A DNA stretch of 64,000 bases from Castor canadensis (GCF_047511655.1 NC_133390.1:167420083-167484082), one strand, 5' to 3'; positions 11,641 through 23,683 are shown, counted from the first letter of the stretch. Numbers and translations are program-made. The notes: generated by a model not told the origin, from the sequence alone.

Positions 11641-12339
11641 TCATTCATGTGTATGTGGACAAAGGCAGCATTGTATCCTGCTGAAACAGTGTGAGGCTGA
11701 ACTTTGGACTAAAAAAATGTCAACTTTAAGGTATTGCACATTTCTAGAGACCATGAATTTTAAGAGACCTCATCTACACATATACTGTTGCCTTTACTAG
11801 CCCAGACATCCTTTAATAGCATCATACACCATCAGATGGGTAAAAGGCCATGGTAAGTGAACTCTAGAAGTTTAGTAGACAATTGTGAATGTATACACAA
11901 AGCATCAGGATTGTCTGTCAGACTCAGAGCTCATTCTTTTCCACTGACCCAGGATTGATGTGTTGATTAGCCTTCATATGGTCTGGAAATTGTAAATACC
12001 CATGAATAAGAGGCTTATTTTAGTTTTCCTTATAAGATGTGACCTCTCTCAGGAAGAGAACCAGAAATCCTTTTGGATGGTCTATTCTTTTCAGTATAAC
12101 CCACCTTCAGTAATGAGCTTGTGGCTCTGGTTTGGCCATTTATTTAGTCTTGTCCAGATGGGTCATGTCTCTTAATTGTTTTATTATCTCAGTCTTTTAA
12201 AGATCTATTTCTTATAGGAGAAGTTCTTTCTTGCCTGAGTAAAAAAATTAAACTGAGCATGCCCTTTAGAGATGTCTAATCTAGGATTGGAGAATGTTAA
12301 TGAAGAGACCAGAGTTTTTCTTTAATTTCAAAAGGCTGT

Positions 12340-12760
12340 TGAAGGTATAGTTTGGATATGAAGGGTTTCCCAAACAAGCTTATATATTGAAGATTTGGTT
12401 CTCACCAGTGGTGCTATTGAAAAGTGATTGGATCAGGAGGGCACTAACCTCATGATACTTAGTTCATAGCTGAATGAGCTATTAGGAGGTGGGGCCTGGT
12501 TGAAGGAAGTTCTGGTCTCTTGGGGGTTCCTTTGAAGGGAATATCTTGTCCTTAGACTCTTTCTTGTTCTTGCTCTTGCCTCTTGCTGGCTGCCATGAGG
12601 TGAGCAGCTTTGGTCTGCCATGTGCTCCCCACCATGATGTTTGGTCTTGCTAAAGGCTTACAGTGATGGAGTCAAACCACCCAAACTTAAATCTCTGAAA
12701 CCATGAGCCAAAATAAATCCCTCATTTACTCATTTATTCCTTCAACTAGTATTATGTTAG
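12340..12760 (+). mobile_element. MaLR-type solo LTR
   Basis: Landmarks of MaLR LTRs: TATAGTTTGGATATGAAGG start, GGAGGTGGGGCC, GCTGCCATGAGGTGAGCAGC, CACCATGATGTTTGG, and a polyadenylation signal in GAGCCAAAATAAATC. No internal viral genes. Confidence 0.75.
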
Positions 12761-12789
12761 CTTAGTAAGATAGACAAGGTTATTCATTC

Positions 12790-13480
12790 CCTCACAGAAG
12801 TTACATCTTAATAAGAGAAACAAAAGTAAAATCAATAAAAGTAATTACAAGATGCATGATTGTTTTGAAGGAAGTGAACAGAGGAGGCAGACTTTCTAGA
12901 TAAGATGGTCAGAAAAGGCTTGTTCATGTCTTCTGAGGAGTTGACATCTGAACTGAAACCTAAAGGATAAGAAGAACTGACAATGATCCATCAGGCAGAA
13001 GGATCAACTCTAGGCCTTTGGGGCTGGAAAAAAGTGTGACCTGTTTGAGGATCTGAAATCAGATGTCCTTAGAAAACCCTGAGGTAAGGGGAGAGTGGTA
13101 GGTAACAAAGCTGAAGGGGGATGTGAGGGCCAGAGATGTGGGGCCTTTGCAGCCCAGCCCACATCTGTAGAGGTAAATGGAATTTTATTCCGAGTGCAGT
13201 AGGAAACATAAATAAAGGTTACATAATCTGATTTATTTCTGTGTTTTTAGTTATGTTCATTGCTATGAGAGGATGGTGGCTTGGACTGAGGAGTTGGAGG
13301 TAGAAACAGAAAACCATGATTGGTTTTGAGTCACAGCAGTATGTCAAAGATTAGATTCATAGGACTGTTGAAGCTTGGGTGTGGACAGGAGGGAAAGAGA
13401 AGGATCAGGGATAAATTTATGCACCTGAGAGGATGGTGGTACAATGTGTAAGGATGAACAAGGAATGGGACTCAAGAGTT
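12790..13480 (+). repeat. Ancient mammal-wide repeat, family not named
   Basis: Phrases widespread in mammalian genomes: GAAAAGGCTTGTTCATGTCTTCTGAGGAG, ACATCTGAACTGAAACCTAAAGGAT, and GATGGTGGCTTGGACTGAGG near 13270. The same repeat recurs at about 22230-22560 and 24050-24400. Confidence 0.5.
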
Positions 13481-14603
13481 TTGTCTCACATGTAAGTTGC
13501 AGGTTTCCATGAGATACCTAGTAAGATCTGATCTGGATGTGTGAGTGTGTAGTTTAAGGGAAAATTCTGGGTTAAAGTTATAAATGTAGAAGCCACAGTA
13601 TAGAGAGGATGATCAGATCCGAGGGATACAAAATGATGAATTTCCCTTACCTTATAAAAATAGCTGCCTACATGGCTGGTTTGAGAATTTGCTCCTAAGG
13701 CTGCTGGGTGTAGCAAAACTGTAGAATCACAGTTATTTTACTCCAAGATACCATTTGAAATTTGTTCATGTCACCAAGGACCAGGAAGGTGAAATGCTAC
13801 ACTTGGCACCATAAAACCATTGTCTGAGCTTGTTTTTCAGAGAAATCTATATCTGGATGGTGTGACAACGTTCTCAGCAGTGCCCGGCTAACTGTTCTAA
13901 TAGGTCAGGTGTAACTTAAGCTCAGAGGCCTTAGGGCAACTATAAATTAGTCTGAATGTGGCTGATATAAAGCAAGAGTGCTTGTTATCCCCAGATTACA
14001 ATCAAGGGCAACAAAGCTGCCTAGAAATCAGAAAACCTACAAGTTTTAGATCAGAGACAAACAGCAGTTATTTTGTGAGAATTTTACTAACAGAAAAATA
14101 AGAAGATGTCAAATCATGCTTAACAAGTTTTAGTATTTATGAGAAGTACCTGAATAGCTTCTTTAAAAAGCTCTCTTTCCTGCAGATCTGATTAAGTAAC
14201 TCTGTGTTGGTGCTCAGAACTCTTATTTTTTCACAAGTGATTCTGATACATGGTCCATAGATCTTGTGTGGAAAAATGTTGGTCCTGGAAAGATGTCTGA
14301 GACCATCTACTCAGTCCTCTCTTACAAATGGAGAAACTGAGTCCTGTGGAGGGGAAGGGGCTTGCCTAAAGTCATCCAGCAAGTTGGGATGTCAGTGTAT
14401 TTTACCAGCTTACATTTCACTCTTTCTCCTAATGGTTGGAAGGATGAAAAACAAGTTGGCCTTCCGAATCCCTATCTCCCTTTCTTTCACTGTTCTGCTT
14501 TTCTTTTTCCAAACCACATGTCACCTTCTAACATCAGATACTTTAGCTAATCTACCATGTTTGTTATTTGCCTCAGCTCACTACAATGTAAACATCAGGA
14601 CTG

Positions 14604-14681
14604 ACAAGAATGACTCATGTGGTAGAGCACCTGTCTAGCAAGCGTGAGACCCTGAGTTCAAACCCCAGTACTGGCAAAATT
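14604..14681 (+). repeat. ID-like SINE fragment
   Basis: GACTCATGTGGTAGAGCACC ... GAGTTCAAACCCCAGTACTGGC, sense ID unit. It retains tRNA-like A and B boxes but is a repeat, not a tRNA gene. Confidence 0.85.
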
Positions 14682-14699
14682 AGTTCATCAGTTGATTAA

Positions 14700-14830
14700 T
14701 TCAATAAAATATAAACGTCACAAGGGCAATGGCTTTTGTTTTGTTTCGCTTATGTTTCTTATGTGCCTTAAACAGTGCCTAGCCTGTAGGAAAAGTTCTG
14801 TGAATATTTGGTAAATGGAGAAATGAAAAA
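14700..14830 (+). repeat. L2-like 3' end
   Basis: CACAAGGGCAATGGCTTTTG then TTAAACAGTGCCTAGCCTGTAGG and TGAATATTTGGTAAATGGA resemble the L2 3' terminus. Confidence 0.55.
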
Positions 14831-16129
14831 TATTTTGTTAAACTTTACTCTCATGGGCGTTGTGGGGAAGTACCAATCTTAGGAACTGTTAGCACAAAGT
14901 AAAGAATACTATTAGTTTCATGACTGGTTAGTTGTTGTTATCACTGTTGATATTATTAATATTACTGATATTGTTGGAAAGTCTATAACCTCCCATAAAC
15001 AAGTTTTTCTTAAAACCTCTGATTCAGACAAAATCAAACAAGTGGAAAAGAAAGTATTCTTTAGTTTACTTTATTTTACTTACTATTTGCCAAACACATA
15101 GTATAGGAAGTTCTGAACTAAGAATGCCAAACCAATGAGCTCAACCAAGTCTCAATATTGCCCAAGGGTGGAGGAACTAGGACTGTCTTATTTTTTAAAA
15201 GAGAAGACTGAGGTTCGAGAGGTGAAATTACTTTTTTATATAGCCTGGACAGATTTAGGATCAGTGATCCTAAAGATTAAGTTCCTAGCTATCAGTAGCA
15301 TTCAATGTTAGGTTTGGGGTGTTCTGTTTTTGGAGGGGGAATTGAAAATGCTAAAGACTAGGCAAGTATCACACTCTGAGGTGTCCCTGGGCCAAGAACA
15401 TCAACTTCCACGGTGGTATAAGACCACAGGTTGGAAAGAAAGGTGCATTTTTTTTCAGCTCAACATTCTAACATTTCCCTATACTCTCAACTCTTTCCAT
15501 TCTCACATTACAAAACAACTTTCCTCTTGAGGTGTTAGGCTTTTCTCACTTCTCAGACAACCTCCCTGAAACCAGCCAAGGAAAATTCCTATGGTGACAG
15601 GTCACACTACACGATTTCTAGAGAGACCACCGTAGTACTCATTCACACCCCACCCCCTAAGGAAGGGCGGACAGAAAGGGGCTCCTTCACCTACCTTCTG
15701 TTATACTTTCCTGTTGCCTCAGGAAGGACTGAGAAAGATGATTTTATAAATGTGGCCACAACAGGTCTCTTGTGAGATGTGGAGAGCCTTTGAGCTCTGG
15801 AAACACTATACTTTTTACTGGTTATGAGCTGCAGACTGATTATCACCGCCCACTGTGGATAATGTCAGCATTCATTCAAACCCCCACCAGCTAAGACTGG
15901 CCTTGCTAGAAATCAGTGACACTCCAGACACATGGCAGCAGATCTCTGTTAATTCTTATACTGTACGTGATGACAGATCACTGCCCCACTTCTGTAGATG
16001 CAGAGAGCTTAGGGACATTAGTGACTTGTCAGAGTCTCATGGCATTTGCAAGAGGCAGAGCCATGTTTGCATACTAAGGTCTATGCTTTGCTACTCTACT
16101 CTTCTGCAAGCTGGTTAAAAGCATGGAGC

Positions 16130-16440
16130 TTTGCTGGGCACAGTGGCAAATGCCTATAATTCCAGCTACTCCATGGGTAGAGGTAGGAAGGATTGAGGTT
16201 CGAGGCCAACTTAGGCAAAAAGTTAATGAGGACCCCATCTCAATCAATAAGCCAGGCATGGTAGAGCACATCTGTGGGGTAGGAGGGCCATGGTCTGAGG
16301 CTAGTCCTGGGTGAAAATGTGGGACCCTACCTGAAAAATAACTAAAGCAAAAAAGGACTGAGGGTGTGGCTCAAGTGGTAGAGTGCCTTCCTAGCAAGTG
16401 TAAGGCCCTGAGTTCAAATCCCAGTACTGCCAGAGGGAGA
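16130..16440 (+). repeat. Trimeric SINE: B1, B1, ID
   Basis: Two successive 7SL-like units (start GCTGGGCACAGTGGCAAATGCC, second unit at AAGCCAGGCATGGTAGAGCACA near 16250) are followed by an ID-like unit at 16354-16435 (GTGTGGCTCAAGTGGTAGAG). The antisense SINE at 38566-38866 has the same three-part plan, so this is a real family rather than a chance cluster. Confidence 0.8.
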
Positions 16441-16484
16441 GAGCACATGCCAGTGCCAGGTACCTTGGTGAAGTACCTTGGGGT

Positions 16485-16675
16485 TGACTCAGCTGTGCCA
16501 TTTACTAGCTAGGAGGTGTGGGGCAAGTTGCTTAGCCACTTTCTTCCTTGACTTGTTCATCTGTAGCACAGGAATAGCAGTGTACTCACATCATTTATTG
16601 CAAAGATTGACTGAATCATGTATGTAGAGCACTTAGTGTCTGTTTCATAGAAAGCACTGTGTAACTGCATAGCCA
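16485..16675 (+). repeat. MIR SINE
   Basis: GTGCCATTTACTAGCTAGG, GGGCAAGTTGCTTAGCCAC, TCATCTGTAGCACAGG: sense MIR. Confidence 0.75.
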
Positions 16676-17089
16676 GTCTTTTTTATTCTGTTTGTAAACC
16701 TAATCTTGGAAATTTCAGGATTTCTGTAACCACCCACTCAGAGGTTGTCACTATATTTTCAAGAGTCATGGAATAGTGCTCAGATTGCTGCCTGATACAA
16801 TTTATTCCCTGCAACTGTTGGTGGTGATTAGTATGACAGCAGCAAGACAGTGAAGGTGTTGCAAGGTGGAAATGAGGGGAGGGCATCTGACTCTCAGTCA
16901 GCATCAGCTTCTGGGGTGTGGATCCAGAGAGAGAGAAAGAGAGAGAGACAATATCCAGATCCTTGTGTCATGAATCGGGTAAGGAGTGGAGGTGCCATTA
17001 TTTTGTATACAGGAAGTTACTGTTATTTTAATGCCCTAGCAATGAATGGATAATTTACTAATTTCAAAAACTGGGGGACAAGAGAGGGA

Positions 17090-17562
17090 CAGCAAAAGAA
17101 GGAAGAAGGTGAATATGATTAGTGTATTTCCTATGCAAGGATGAATATGGAATTTTAGAGGGGACTAAGGTAGAAAGGGGAAAAATAGAGGGATCGAACC
17201 AGTTGGGTTGTAATACATGTATACATGGAAATGTCACAATGACACAACAAAACTTTTTTCAAAAATGTCTTTTTTTTTTTTAAGCACAGGAAGGTAAAAC
17301 AGGTCCTATCTGTGAACTGGTACTAGAGGGAGGGAGGAGACTGTAAGGAGGGGGTGTAGCAGGGTGAAAATGGTAGAAATATTATGTACTCGTGTATGAA
17401 AATGGAAAAATGAGGCCTGTTGAGACTATTTCAGGAATGGACGGATGAGGGGACAAAGGAGAATGATGGAGTAGGTGAATTGAAGTATGATATGTTGTAA
17501 GCACTTTTGTAAATGCCACAATGTATCCCCAGTACAACAATAATAAAAATAAATAAATAAAA
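17090..17562 (+). mobile_element. L1 3'-end copy (sense)
   Basis: Shares a long string of words with the antisense copy at 46800-47620 (TACATGGAAATGTCACAA, GTGTATGAAAATGGAAAAATGAGGCCTG, CAACAATAATAAAAATAAAT). It ends in an A-rich tail. No ORF2 sequence is attached. Confidence 0.65.
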
Positions 17563-17847
17563 GAATGGGGGAGATGAAAGTATTTGCTTAGTTCCTGGTC
17601 AGGGCACATTAAATGAAAATAATTAGTACTTAGAACTTTTCAGGGATAAATCATCTCAGTACAGCTTTGTGGTATGCCATTCATTCGAATGAGTTTCACT
17701 CTCCAGCCACCACCACCCCACCCTTGGTCTAACCACAGTATCTTCTGCTAGCCTTCCTTCTCTCTGGGTGCCTTCAGAAGCTGGGCTTCTTTGCTGTCCT
17801 GTATCACCTGGGCTTTGTCGTGACTGTTCTCTTCGCTTCTCTTTTAG

Positions 17848-18006
17848 CTTAAGAGTTGGACAGTAGAGGACCTTCAGAAGAGGCTTTTGGCCCTTGATCC
17901 CATGATGGAGCAGGAGATTGAAGAGATCCGGCAAAAGTACCAGTCCAAGAGGCAGCCAATCCTGGATGCCATAGAGGCTAAGAAGAGGCGGCAACAAAAC
18001 TTCTGA
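17848..18006 (+). CDS. STK4: STK4 (MST1) last coding exon, SARAH domain
   Basis: This is the final coding exon of the Hippo-pathway serine/threonine kinase STK4/MST1. In the cytoplasm STK4 phosphorylates LATS/MOB1 and pairs through its C-terminal SARAH coiled coil with itself, SAV1 or RASSF proteins. The exon follows a pyrimidine-rich acceptor ending in TTTTAG at 17847. It reads 52 codons plus TGA at 18004-18006, starting LKSWTVEDLQKR and ending EAKKRRQQNF. As far as I recall this is identical to the C-terminus of the human protein. No frameshift or stop interrupts it. The upstream exons (kinase domain, linker) lie left of the window. I searched 1-17847 for the preceding exon and did not find it, in line with a very long last intron. 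The identification is secure because the exon is essentially invariant among mammals. Confidence 0.97.
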   Translation, partial: LKSWTVEDLQKRLLALDPMMEQEIEEIRQKYQSKRQPILDAIEAKKRRQQNF

Positions 18007-19839
18007 GTGAGGCCAGGCCCTGGCCTCTGATGAATTCTGGATTGTTCATCTCACGTTTGTTAGCCAGCACTTCTACTCTGTCATTTCTCCACAGCACCTC
18101 TGTGAACTCAGGAACATGCACCAGTGGAAAGGGCTACCTGATGGTCACTGTGCTATCTGGATGTGTGTATTTACATTGGCCAGGTGCATTATTTCAAAAG
18201 ATGTGTATTGGCGCTTTTAACTCAGAGTTTTAAACCCCAGGAACAGAGACTCCTAGTTGAGGGATAGCTGGGAGAGTTTTACATTTATCTTTTTGTTTTT
18301 CTTCTTTCAGTAGCTTTTGATTGTTCTTTCTGGAAGACTTTTTTAAAAATATAAATATGCATATATATAAATTATAAATAGATTCCCCACTCAGTGTGGT
18401 GGCATCTCTGTACAGGTACAGTTTTGAACATTTTTGCCTCTTTTCTGTAAGATACGGTACTGTGGAACAAGAGGGCAGAGGACACAGAGAGGCTCCTGGG
18501 AGAAGGGTTGTCACTGAATCCCAGGAGCCAGCCTCACCATTGCAGGGCTGCATTTAAAAAACTAGATTTGGGATAGTCCTTTGACCACATTTTCAGCCTT
18601 GCGTGTTTATCACTGACTTCAGTGATGTACAAGGGAAAGTCTTCAGAATTTGTGTTTGCTCTTTGAGTCCCAGGAGAAGCCTGGTATCCTCTCTGCAAAT
18701 TGTCCTTTGCTGGTTTATCACCTTCATCCATCTCCACTCTCTCAACTGCCTAAAGTCACATCACAGATACTGCCCAGTGCCTTAAGAGGAGACATGATCT
18801 GGTGAAGGGACAGGCCTACCAGGAACTCTCAGCATACTTAGGGCTGTGTTCAGTCTCCAAAAGGGAAAGGGTTTTTGAAGCTCTCATTGTTCACACATGT
18901 AGCATTTTGCTCTGCAGATAGACAGGGTAAAGGGCATTGCTTTTATGATCCATGTTCAAATACGTGATTGTTTTCTATTTTCATTTACTGTTGGGGGGTC
19001 TGGAAAGGATAAATGAATACCAGATTTAAGATTTGTTCTCCAGGAGGCTCAATCTGGACACATCGAGTGCCAGAGCTGGAAGGGACCATAGAGATCATCT
19101 GGTCTGAGCTTTTGTTGTATAGAGGGGAAAGCTGAGCCTTAGAGAGGGGAGATGACATGGCCAACACAATCAACCAAGTTACAGTAAAAGCATATTGGAA
19201 CTCAGGACTCCTCCTGGAGGAGTTGTCCACCTAGGCCACTGAACCCCCTCTGAGGGAAGAGACTTGTGTTGGTTTGGGTTAAGTTGTCCCTGCTCGCAGA
19301 GACTTGCTCTGCCCTTACCTCTTCAGTAGCTGACCTGGTTATGGAGAGATTCCACAGAGGAGCCCCATTGTTCATTCTCCAGCAGCCCGTGAGCTCTGCA
19401 GTGTGTGCCAGATACACAAGCACCTACAGAAGCACATTTAGGACCTGAGCAGATCAGAGGGCTTTGCAAAAGAATCTTCCTCCTGCAACTTTGGCTCAAA
19501 GCTACATTTAGTTACTCAGCAAAGAGAGGACAATTGGGAATGACAGATGTCTTTTTATTTTTTTCTAATATCTCTTCCTTAAGATGGGGACCTATGACCG
19601 GGTTGTTCCCAGAGATACTGTAATTTGACTCCATAATTGCTTTTGTTCCCTAAACCTGAGAATCAATGGAAAGGCAGTGAATGTTTCTCTTTTGTGACCA
19701 GAACTGTTCTCTGCAATTATAGCAAGTTTTTAAAAACCCAAGATGCAGTTATTCTGCAGGACTTGGTCACTCAAATAGCTATGTGGCAGGTACAGAAAAC
19801 AGAGGACAATTTAAGGATCTTGGAGGAATAAGTGGCAGC

Positions 19840-20010
19840 CAGCCTTTGTTGACCACCTATTACATGCCAGGCACTGAGCTAGGTGGGCTCTGCATTTCAC
19901 AATAATCCTGTGAGTTAAGTACTTTATCTTCATTTCATAAATGAAGAAATGTTTTGGAGAGAAAGATTCCTTTTCACAGCAATACAGCAGGAAGTGGTAG
20001 AATTGTACCA
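19840..20010 (-). repeat. MIR SINE (antisense)
   Basis: TTACATGCCAGGCACTGAGCTAGG, AATCCTGTGAGTTAAGTA, CATTTCATAAATGAAGAAA: inverted MIR inside the STK4 3'UTR. Confidence 0.7.
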
Positions 20011-20660
20011 TCACTCTATGAGGCCAGTGTTTACAAGGAAAAGGAAAGCTATGTCTCCTTAAAATGAAGTGACCATCCTTTTTCATACAGACTCACTCTA
20101 AAGTGACATTTTTAGGATGGAAACAGCTGAATTAATAGTCAAGTCTGACAGCCAAGTAAGTTTGAGAAATCAAAGCACTGAGCATACATACCCCCCACAC
20201 CATTTGCTGTGCTAATTAACAGTTCTGCCTCAGGCTCTTTCCTCTTGAAACTGAGAACTTTGCACTTGGCCCATTTCTTCTTTCCAAAGGAAGATCCAAG
20301 TAAAGGAAAGTGCAGCTTTTCCCATAAATATTCACAGGCCACGAACCTTGATCTGGAGTTTATTTTATTTCAAGTATATGTACACCCTACAGGCTGGTCC
20401 AGCAAAGTCTGTTGCTCATCAGTCCAGCTATCAGAACCTTTTGGCTAGAAGTCAGTTTGTTTTGGATCAGATAAATTTCCCAGCAAGGTGTATTTGTTTT
20501 TGTGACAGAAAAGCGGACAAGCAATCCCATCATTCTTTCCTTGAATGCTAAATTCAAGATATATCAGCTTGAGCTATTTGCAACTCGAGCTTTGAGGGAA
20601 CGCTGTGGCTCTCTTCTTCCAAAAGACCATGACCCACATCTAAGTGCATCTTTAAAAATC

Positions 20661-20667
<7 letters not shown>

Positions 20668-20726
<59 letters not shown>

Positions 20727-20733
20727 CATATAC
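20668..20733. repeat. Compound microsatellite (CT)n(GT)n(AT)n
   Basis: Runs of CT, then GT, then AT abut directly, followed by ATACATATAC and the tail of an antisense SINE. The array lies in the STK4 3'UTR. Confidence 0.95.
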
Positions 20734-20936
20734 TTTTTTTTTATTTGACTGGGGTTTGACCTCAGGGCCTCACGCTTGCAAAGTAGGTAAAACCTTCAGC
20801 CCATTTTTGCTGTGGTTATTTTTGGAGATGGGGGTCTCACAAACTATTTGCTGGGGCTGGCTCAAACCACAATCCTTCTGATCTCAGCCTCCCAAGTAGC
20901 TAGGATTACAGTCAAGAGCCACCAATGCCCAGTCTC
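20731..20936 (-). repeat. B1-ID composite SINE (antisense) in STK4 3'UTR
   Basis: T-rich tail, inverted ID unit (GGTTTGACCTCAGGGCCTC), then inverted B1 (GCTGGGGCTGGCTCAAACC, CTCCCAAGTAGCTAGGATTACA). Confidence 0.85.
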
Positions 20937-21037
20937 TATAAACATACTTCATTGCTTTCCCCTTAGTAAATTTGAAGCACCACTATATTCTTTTCTCCAA
21001 CCACCAATTGGCTGGATGAAATTTGGCTGTGGGTGAG

Positions 21038-21104
21038 GTTTGGTGGGTGGGTAGGTGGATAGATAGATGGATAGGTAGATAGGTAGGTAGGTAGATAGGT
21101 AGGA
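21038..21104. repeat. (GGTA/GATA)n degenerate tetranucleotide array
   Basis: GGTAGGTGGATAGATAGATGG ... GGTAGGTAGGTAGATAGGTAGG, mixed GGTA and GATA units. Confidence 0.9.
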
Positions 21105-21429
21105 CCAGTAATGTGAAGCAAATCAAGAATTGTAGCCTTGACTCTTTGAAACTATAGATTCCAATCCATGAAACATTTATTTAGTACATACCAAATGCCA
21201 GAAATTTCTTATACCATTAAAACCCAATAATAACCTTGTCTAATATCAAGAATGAGAGAAATGACATCACTATAGACCCTACAGATCTTAAAAGGCTAAA
21301 AACAGAATGTACAAATTGTACACTAATAAATTCAACAACTTACATGAAATAGGAAAAGTACAAAGCTCACTCAAGAAAAAAATCGGTCTGAACAGACTTT
21401 TATCTGTTGAAACTTAATAGCTCTGAGAG

Positions 21430-21580
21430 ATATAGGTATTATTATCTTCACTTTACAGAGGAGGAAACTGAGACTCAGAGAAGTAGTCTTACTTAAAAGT
21501 CACATCACTAGACTATAGCAAAGTCAGGATTTAAATTCAGGCCCTCTGGTTATTACTGGAGTGTCCTTTCTAGCATACCA
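21430..21580 (-). repeat. MIR SINE (antisense)
   Basis: ATTATTATCTTCACTTTACAGAGGAGGAAACTGAGACTCAGAGAAG is a clear inverted MIR core. Confidence 0.8.
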
Positions 21581-22062
21581 TGTTGCCTCTAAAGATTGCA
21601 GCTCCTTATTTCTGGGAAAATTGCTCCTGTCCAAGCTGCACCTTTCACCCGGCCCCATCCTTTGTCTTTTCTTAAGCACTATGTTTATATTTTTATCAGG
21701 ATTATATTGTCAATAGAATTCACATTTTGTTCGTGTTTGGAAAAAATTTTCTCTCCCACCAGCTTGCACTCGGACCAACTTGGAAAAGAAAAGCTTAAAT
21801 ACTGTTGCTGATGTACAATTTAAAAATGTGAAGTTTGTAGCTTTAATTTTTTTGTAATAACTAAAAACACTGGCTTAAGAGCTGACTTGAAATGCTATTT
21901 TATAAGGTTTGGATGTAAATAATCAAAGTCAGCAGTTTGTATATGTATGAGATATCACTTCCTTCACTGCCTTTTTTTTTTTAAATTTGAGATGCTTCCT
22001 ATGTGCTTTTATGTTAGAATTGTTGTTCCTCCTTCTTCCTATACCTTGTCACCTTTGTTTTA

Positions 22063-22068
22063 AATAAA
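22063..22068 (+). terminator. STK4: Candidate STK4 polyadenylation signal AATAAA
   Basis: Canonical AATAAA hexamer in TTTTAAATAAACTG at the end of a repeat-free AT-rich stretch 4.06 kb after the STK4 stop codon. A T-rich element (TCCTTTTAC) follows about 25 bases later. Cleavage would fall near 22080-22090. Called from position and motif only. Confidence 0.5.
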
Positions 22069-22229
22069 CTGTCATTTGGACCAGACTATCTCCTTTTACA
22101 AAATGAGATCCTCCATACATGCCTGTAAAATGGTGTTGTAAACCTTTGTGACATTGACTTTGTGGAGTGTATATTCTAGGACTCAGAGCTGGGGGAGAGG
22201 CAGATTAACTTTTGTTGGGTATGTATTTT

Positions 22230-22560
22230 GTGCCAGGAACTGAGCTAGTTGGCAAGGATAAACCTGGCACAATTCTTGTAGATCAACTGTGGAGTCAGTC
22301 AAGCACAAAAGCACACAGCATTGGAAATACTGTGCGTGAAGGAAGTATACAGCCTGTGGTTACCCAGAGGAAGGAGTGATGATCAGTACAGCTGGGGCAC
22401 CCAAGCAAGCTCTTCTGGAAGAGGTAATACATACTAAAATTTGAAAGATGAGGAAGAGAAGGCCAGGTTGAGAAAGGGTGGGAAATGAGGGAATGAAGGC
22501 ATCCTGGACAGAAGGTCCAGTGAGGATAAAGAGCCGAGGACAGGAGTCTAGGGTAGGATC
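22230..22560 (+). repeat. Ancient mammal-wide repeat, family not named
   Basis: CTCTTCTGGAAGAGGTAATAC, TTGAAAGATGAGGAAGAGAAGG and GGAAATGAGGGAATGAAGGCATCC resemble the repeat at 12790 and 24050. It is the first sequence after the inferred STK4 transcript end. Confidence 0.4.
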
Positions 22561-23604
22561 ATTTTGGAGCTACCTGTTTGCTCTTGCATGAAGCCAGGCC
22601 AGGCACAGGACAGCATTCAAAGAGCAGCAGAGTCCTTTTCCAGGAATAAGGCCCATCCTTGTCCAGGAATAATTTCCTAGCTTGATCTTGAATTCTAGTC
22701 TCAAAAGCTTATCCAGCAGCAGGGAGGAAAGAGTTACACTGAAAAGCAAGTGTAGGTCTCTTGAGTCAAAGTGTTCTGCAGTATTCAATATAATAGTTCT
22801 GGTAGTCTGCATAACTGTCATGCTGTTCTGCCAGCTCTTCTGCCAGTGGGGTGGTGCTGTGTTCATTGCTGCCTAATTTATTCACCCTCACTCACTGAAA
22901 TACTAAGTGTACCTTCCTTACTGTTGTCAGGGTTGATGATGGCCCTATTGGTTAGCACAAGAATCCAAGATCAGAAGGAGAGGAGGAATTGAAGTAAATT
23001 TTCCTTTATCAAGCACTTACTCTGTGACAGACACAATGCAGACCCTCGAAGCTTCATCCTGTTCTCAAAGACTCCACGGTGTCCAGTAATGCACCCTTGC
23101 TGCAGCTATGTGATTCTCAGCATGCAGTACCACCCACCAGGAAGTGTGGGAGAGGATTTGAGTGACAATTGAGGGGTCCTACTACCATTTAAAGGGCAGG
23201 GGTGTGTTTGCTGGATGCTCTGCAGTGCATTCTGGACAGTCCTGCCCAACACCCAAATGTTAACAATGTTATTTTGGTGAAAATTGTGTTTATAAACATC
23301 TAAGACTAAACCAAATCTTACAAGTAAACATAAAGTACTTTTGAGTTTTTATCATTAATTTTCCAAGAGTGAACTATGTAGAAATGCAGAGACATTCATG
23401 TTTCATTTGACGTTTTGCCAAGGGTTGTATTCCATTTCAGAAAATCATGTCATCAAAGGATTTTGAGTCACTAATTCAAGACAACACACCAAGATTAGAT
23501 TTGTAACTGTCATATTCACAGATACTCTGTGTAACATGCAAACTAAAGGAAATTTCAGAGAGGATGATACGCTATAAAGAAAATAAAGTTAGATAATAAG
23601 ATTG

Positions 23605-23606
<2 letters not shown>

Positions 23607-23655
<49 letters not shown>
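23607..23655. repeat. (GT)n microsatellite
   Basis: About 24 GT units followed by a GA-rich stretch (GAGGGGAGAGAGGGAGAGAAAGAG). Confidence 0.97.
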
Positions 23656-23656
<1 letters not shown>

Positions 23657-23683
23657 TGAGGGGAGAGAGGGAGAGAAAGAGAT

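Larger units (their letters stand above)
1..17847 (+). other. STK4: Last intron of STK4 (3' part)
   Basis: No exon of STK4 or any other intact gene was found here. The stretch is intronic sequence ending at the acceptor before 17848. It holds a 185-bp direct repeat (1-188 and 1471-1655), old L1-type remnants (about 600-1370, 5330-5890, 6180-6460), MIR copies, B1 and B1-ID SINEs, a 5S rRNA retrofragment (7551-7589), MaLR LTRs and an L1 3'-end copy (about 17090-17562). These have their own entries. I see nothing assignable in 190-600, 2750-4190, 6480-7530, 8120-8750, 11650-12330, 14850-15900 and 17570-17840. Confidence 0.7.
18007..22085 (+). other. STK4: STK4 3' untranslated region
   Basis: Sequence follows the STK4 stop codon without a further splice signal that I can support. 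It runs to an AATAAA at 22063-22068, the first convincing polyadenylation signal after an AT-rich stretch without recognisable repeats (21790-22080). A 3'UTR of about 4 kb fits the long 3'UTR known for STK4 transcripts. The region contains an antisense B1-ID SINE, MIR copies and a compound microsatellite, listed separately. Earlier polyadenylation sites are possible, so the exact end is inferred. Confidence 0.55.

Noticed and set aside
14604-14681. tRNA gene candidate
   Set aside because: A and B box-like words come from the ID-type SINE, which recurs many times in the window. No clover-leaf 3' half is present.
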